DNA from: Niabella insulamsoli | GTDB taxonomy: Bacteria > Bacteroidota > Bacteroidia > Chitinophagales > Chitinophagaceae | Length of the DNA stretch: 64,000 nucleotides | Reading direction: 5' to 3' | Assembly: GCF_039652435.2 (NCBI RefSeq) | Contig: NZ_CP190246.1 | Span: 2,294,001-2,358,000, forward strand | In this document: positions 60,858 to 64,000 of the stretch, in pieces | Numbering within the stretch: the stretch's first letter is position 1 | Layout of the letters: each line of letters opens with the position of its first letter | Notes under the pieces: model-generated | The model's input: only the letters and a program-made list of their open reading frames with translations | Database searches by the model: none | Told to the model about the DNA's origin: nothing | Made by a program: the position numbers and the translations under genes

Positions 60858-62130
60858 AATTTAAATCTTTATGAAAAGTTTCTTTTGAGGTGATGACTGC
60901 TATCACGCATAAAATGAATACGATAGCGCAAGTGTAAATACCGCCATTTACGTAGCCCACGCCGGGCAACCCGCGCAAAAACTGAAACAGCATCAGCATT
61001 AGAGGAACCGTTCCTCTTACCATATTGGGAATGGTGGTAGCGGCTGTAGCGCGTAGATTGGTACCAAACTGCTCGGCGCCAATCGTTACAAAAATGGCCC
61101 AGAACCCGGAAGCAAAACCCAGCATGGTGCAAAGAAAATACATCATGAATGCGCTGCCGTTCCATTGTATTGTAAAATACAATATCATAAAAATAAAAGT
61201 CAGAAAATAAAAAACATAAAGGGCCTTTTTCCGGCTTTTCAGCCATTGGCTCACGAGGCCGATGCTAACATCGCCAACAGCCAGGCCCGCGTAGGCAAAC
61301 ATAATCGCTTTGCCGGGATCAATCTCCGCGGTAATACCGAATTCTTTCGCAAATTCTTTACTAAAAGTGATAAGAATACCGATCACCAACCAGGTAGGCA
61401 CGCCAATCAAAATGCTTTGCACATAGCGCAAAAGCCTGTCCCGGTTGTTTAACAGCATCATGATATTTCCTCGCTTAACCGCCTTTGCTTTCATTGTTTT
61501 GAACATGCCCGATTCGAGCACCGACACACGAAGCGCCAACAATGCCAGGCCCAATCCGCCGCCAATAAAATAACAGGTGCGCCAATGAAAGTTTTCTTTT
61601 ATAAAGAAAGCTGCCACCGCCCCGGTTATACCAAATCCTGCGACAATTGACGTTCCTATGCCCCGTTTTTCTTTAGGTAATAATTCTGCGACCAACGTAA
61701 TGCCCGCTCCCAATTCGCCAGCCAGCCCAATGCCGGCCACAAAGCGGATGATCTTATATTGCTCTACCGTTTGCACAAAACCGTTCGCGATATTGCCTAA
61801 AGAATACAATAATATAGAGCCAAAAAGCACACTGCTTCTCCCCTTTTTATCGCCGACAATTCCCCACAAAATGCCGCCCAGCATCAAGCCAAACATTTGC
61901 CAGGATAAAATACTTTCTCCATCGGTAGTGATTTGATCGGGCGTTAACCCCATTTCGCGCAGGCTGGGAATCCGGATGATTCCAAAAAGCAGCAGGTCAT
62001 AAATATCTACGAAATAACCCAGCGCCGCCACCACAACGGTCAAATTGAGCAGGGATACTTTTTTCTGATGCATGGGATCGGCAAGCATGGTCAACAAAAA
62101 ATTGAAGAGAGAGTTATTGTTTTTTTTCAA
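60844..62130 (-). CDS. MFS transporter
   Basis: A 428-residue permease with 12 helices of the metabolite:H+ symporter/aromatic acid type: DIYDLLLFGIIRIPSLREMG near helix 1, GGILWGIVGDKKGRSSVLFGSILLYSLGNI (the GxxxDKxGRR-like loop), and RFVAGIGLAGELGAGITLVAELLPKEKRG. Substrate unknown. It overlaps aroQ by 17 bp and the DUF922 gene by 14 bp. Confidence 0.9.
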   Translation of the reverse strand: MKKNNNSLFNFLLTMLADPMHQKKVSLLNLTVVVAALGYFVDIYDLLLFGIIRIPSLREMGLTPDQITTDGESILSWQMFGLMLGGILWGIVGDKKGRSSVLFGSILLYSLGNIANGFVQTVEQYKIIRFVAGIGLAGELGAGITLVAELLPKEKRGIGTSIVAGFGITGAVAAFFIKENFHWRTCYFIGGGLGLALLALRVSVLESGMFKTMKAKAVKRGNIMMLLNNRDRLLRYVQSILIGVPTWLVIGILITFSKEFAKEFGITAEIDPGKAIMFAYAGLAVGDVSIGLVSQWLKSRKKALYVFYFLTFIFMILYFTIQWNGSAFMMYFLCTMLGFASGFWAIFVTIGAEQFGTNLRATAATTIPNMVRGTVPLMLMLFQFLRGLPGVGYVNGGIYTCAIVFILCVIAVITSKETFHKDLNFEEH

Positions 62131-62539
62131 GCAAATGGGCTACCGCGAGCCGGTAACCGTCGAGGCCAAGTCCGCAGATGGTGCCCGCCGCTTTGGCGCT
62201 TACATGAGACAGCTTCCTGAAATCTTCGCGCGCATGCACATTGCTGATGTGCACTTCTATCACGGGCGCTTTGATGGCGGCAATACAATCGCCAATCGCA
62301 ACTGAAGTATGCGTGTAAGCCGCGGGGTTGAGCACAATGCCGTCCGCTACACCGCCGAATTTTTGCAGCGCGTTTACCAGTTCGCCTTCCACATTGCTTT
62401 GAAAATATTCAAAATTAATATCGGGATACCGCGCCTTCAACTGCCCGAAGAATGTTTCAAAACTGTCGGAGCCGTAAATCCCGGGCTCTCTTTGCCCTAA
62501 TAAATTGAGGTTGGGGCCATTAATAATGGCGATAGTCAT
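62114..62539 (-). CDS. aroQ: Type II 3-dehydroquinate dehydratase
   Basis: A 141-residue enzyme of the shikimate pathway: IAIINGPNLNLLGQREPGIYG (Asn-Leu-Asn and catalytic Tyr), YFQSNVEGELVNALQ, GIVLNPAAYTHTSVAIGDCI and IEVHISNVHAREDFR (His). It is complete. Its end overlaps the MFS start, which may hint at a transported aromatic compound. Confidence 0.94.
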   Translation of the reverse strand: MTIAIINGPNLNLLGQREPGIYGSDSFETFFGQLKARYPDINFEYFQSNVEGELVNALQKFGGVADGIVLNPAAYTHTSVAIGDCIAAIKAPVIEVHISNVHAREDFRKLSHVSAKAAGTICGLGLDGYRLAVAHLLEKKQ

Positions 62540-62602
62540 GTTGTAATTTTTTCTTTTTGAATCAATAGAGCGCCTATAAAAAGCTAAGATATTGTAATTT
62601 GA

Positions 62603-63031
62603 TTAACTGCCACGAATTGCATCCTCATCATTTTTTGATCGGTTTACTACAAATAACAAAGGCTTTATAAACCGAAAGAAGTCCCAAAACCAGCGGTTAC
62701 TGTCTTTCACCCGATCACCGCAGTCGATGGTGCAGGCCCGCAGTGATAACATTTTTAAAAACGCGGCAGGCCATTTGCGCCGTAGCCATCTTAATAGCTG
62801 ATAGGCGTACACATGGCCTGCTATTTCAACAATCAACGAGTCGGGTTTTATCGCCAGGCGCTTTTGATTGTACTGCTCATAATCCCTCAAAATAAAAGAA
62901 GCCAGCGACGAAAGCCCTTTTATATTATTACGCATTAATCGTTGCAGCGCGGCGTTGGCGCGAAGGCGTACAACGCCGGATGTGAAAGTTGCGGTAATCT
63001 GCTCGTTTTCGATATGATAAGATTGAGTCAA
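62603..63031 (-). CDS. Conserved-looking protein, unknown
   Basis: A 142-residue protein with a short beta start (HIENEQITATFTSGVVRL), a helical middle and basic, Trp-rich C-terminus (LLRWLRRKWPAAFLKMLSLRACTIDCGDRVKDSNRWFWDFFRFIKPLL). No family recognised. It lies divergent to recN by about 70 bp. Confidence 0.5.
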   Translation of the reverse strand: MTQSYHIENEQITATFTSGVVRLRANAALQRLMRNNIKGLSSLASFILRDYEQYNQKRLAIKPDSLIVEIAGHVYAYQLLRWLRRKWPAAFLKMLSLRACTIDCGDRVKDSNRWFWDFFRFIKPLLFVVNRSKNDEDAIRGS

Positions 63032-63102
63032 TATTATAATTTACAGGCGCTAATTTACACCTTCCTGTCGTCGCGAAATGTTCTTATCATTAAATTTGCT
63101 TC

Positions 63103-64000
63103 GTGCTGAAACATTTATCCATAAATAACTACGCAATTATTGATGCGCTGGACATTGATTTCTCCGGGGGCATGAATATCATTACGGGAGAAACAGGTGC
63201 GGGAAAGTCAATCATTGTTGGCGCTTTAAACCTGATTTTAGGCGCGAGGGCCGACACCAATGCATTAGTGAATAAAGAACAGAAATGTATTATTGAAGGC
63301 GTTTTCGACACAAAGGATCAAAAAGATATTGACCTTTTTTTGAAAGCTAATGACCTCGACGAGCAGGGCCAGTTATTTATTCGGCGTGAAATCACTACAG
63401 CAGGCAAAACCCGCGCTTTTGTGAACGACACGCCCGTGAACCTCAGCCAGCTTCATGAACTCAGCGAAAAACTGGTTGATCTGCATCAGCAATTTGACAC
63501 CCTTTCTTTAAGCGACAGCCAGTTCCAGGTAAACGTTATTGATGCACTGGCAGATACGCAAGCGAAGCTCAGCGCTTATCGCGCCGATTTTATAAAATGG
63601 AAGCAAACTTTGAAGCAGCTTTCGGCGCTCGAATTGCAACAGCAGCAGTTCGAAAAAGAAAGCGACTATAACCAGTTTCAATTGGATGAGCTGGCCACGC
63701 TGGATTTGAAAGAAAATGAGCTGGAAACCATCGATGCCGAATTAAAAACACTGACCCACGCCGAAGAAATCAAATCTACTTTGAACAGTGTTTATGCGGA
63801 GCTTTCGGAAGGCGAACAGCCCCTCACCCAGCAATTGAAACGGTTGACTAACCTGCTCAGCAGTTACAACCGTTATCATTCAGGTTTGCCGGATATAACA
63901 GACCGCCTGCGAAGCGCCCAAATTGAGCTGGATGATATTGCTTCCGATTTGGAAAGACTGAATGACAGTGTTCAATATGATGCCGAAAAAATTGAACAGT
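63103..64000 (+). CDS. recN: DNA repair protein RecN, 5' part
   Basis: An SMC-like ATPase, cut off by the right edge. From GTG 63103 the protein reads LKHLSINNYAIIDALDIDFSGGMNIITGETGAGKSIIVGALNLILG, with Walker A GETGAGKS, and then the signature half VDLHQQFDTLSLSDSQFQ. The coiled coil begins near residue 190. RecN helps repair double-strand breaks. A stop lies 12 bp upstream in frame, so GTG is the best start. Confidence 0.9.
   Translation, partial: MLKHLSINNYAIIDALDIDFSGGMNIITGETGAGKSIIVGALNLILGARADTNALVNKEQKCIIEGVFDTKDQKDIDLFLKANDLDEQGQLFIRREITTAGKTRAFVNDTPVNLSQLHELSEKLVDLHQQFDTLSLSDSQFQVNVIDALADTQAKLSAYRADFIKWKQTLKQLSALELQQQQFEKESDYNQFQLDELATLDLKENELETIDAELKTLTHAEEIKSTLNSVYAELSEGEQPLTQQLKRLTNLLSSYNRYHSGLPDITDRLRSAQIELDDIASDLERLNDSVQYDAEKIEQ

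Overview
The window looks like a Bacteroidota chromosome, probably Sphingobacteriales or Chitinophagales. The grounds are a DUF4133/DUF4134-type conjugation operon, an OMP_b-brl_3 outer-membrane receptor, separate rfaE1 and rfaE2 genes, a DUF922 lipoprotein and promoters with the Bacteroidota -7 box TAnnTTTG. The genus cannot be fixed from the sequence alone.

Most of the window, from the left edge to about 51.66 kb, reads as one integrative conjugative element (ICE). It ends at a tyrosine integrase (50022-51122) lying just 3' of a tRNA-Leu gene (51659-51744). Its other end is not in the window. From the left it holds: part of a hydroxamate-siderophore cluster (317-3282: GNAT acyltransferase, membrane acyltransferase-like protein, lysine N6-hydroxylase) followed by an RteC-like gene; an HTH/DUF3945/topoisomerase III block (4240-8176); a leftward mobilisation block (coupling protein, Fic protein, RadC-like protein, relaxase, MobA; 8315-14218) next to a hairpin-rich probable oriT; and the transfer operon traA, traB, then traE to traN (14920-28858). 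This operon is interrupted after traB by an IS481-like element and a 1024-residue metallophosphoesterase-NTPase protein, the best candidate here for an unrecognised defence system. DUF932 and SSB genes and a structured element (31540-31616) follow.

The cargo between 31.8 and 49.2 kb starts with a complete seven-gene Mrp Na+/H+ antiporter operon and a secreted protein with an unusual C-terminus. Then comes a leftward block: TonB-type receptor with PepSY-like protein, DUF347 membrane protein, two CPBP proteases, LTA-synthase-like sulfatase and an OmpR/PhoR two-component system. All five transcription units of this block carry the same tandem-repeat operator (TTCTAAAT twice, 11 bp apart) 26-42 bp before the start codon, with a -7 box 7 bp further on in the clearest cases. 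This makes the block a self-contained, autoregulated regulon.

Right of the tRNA-Leu/tRNA-Gly pair (from 51.66 kb) is ordinary chromosome: family 2 glycosyltransferase, SPOR protein, M20 amidohydrolase, S41 protease, heptose activation (rfaE1, rfaE2) with a family 9 glycosyltransferase, DUF922 lipoprotein, MFS transporter, aroQ and the start of recN.
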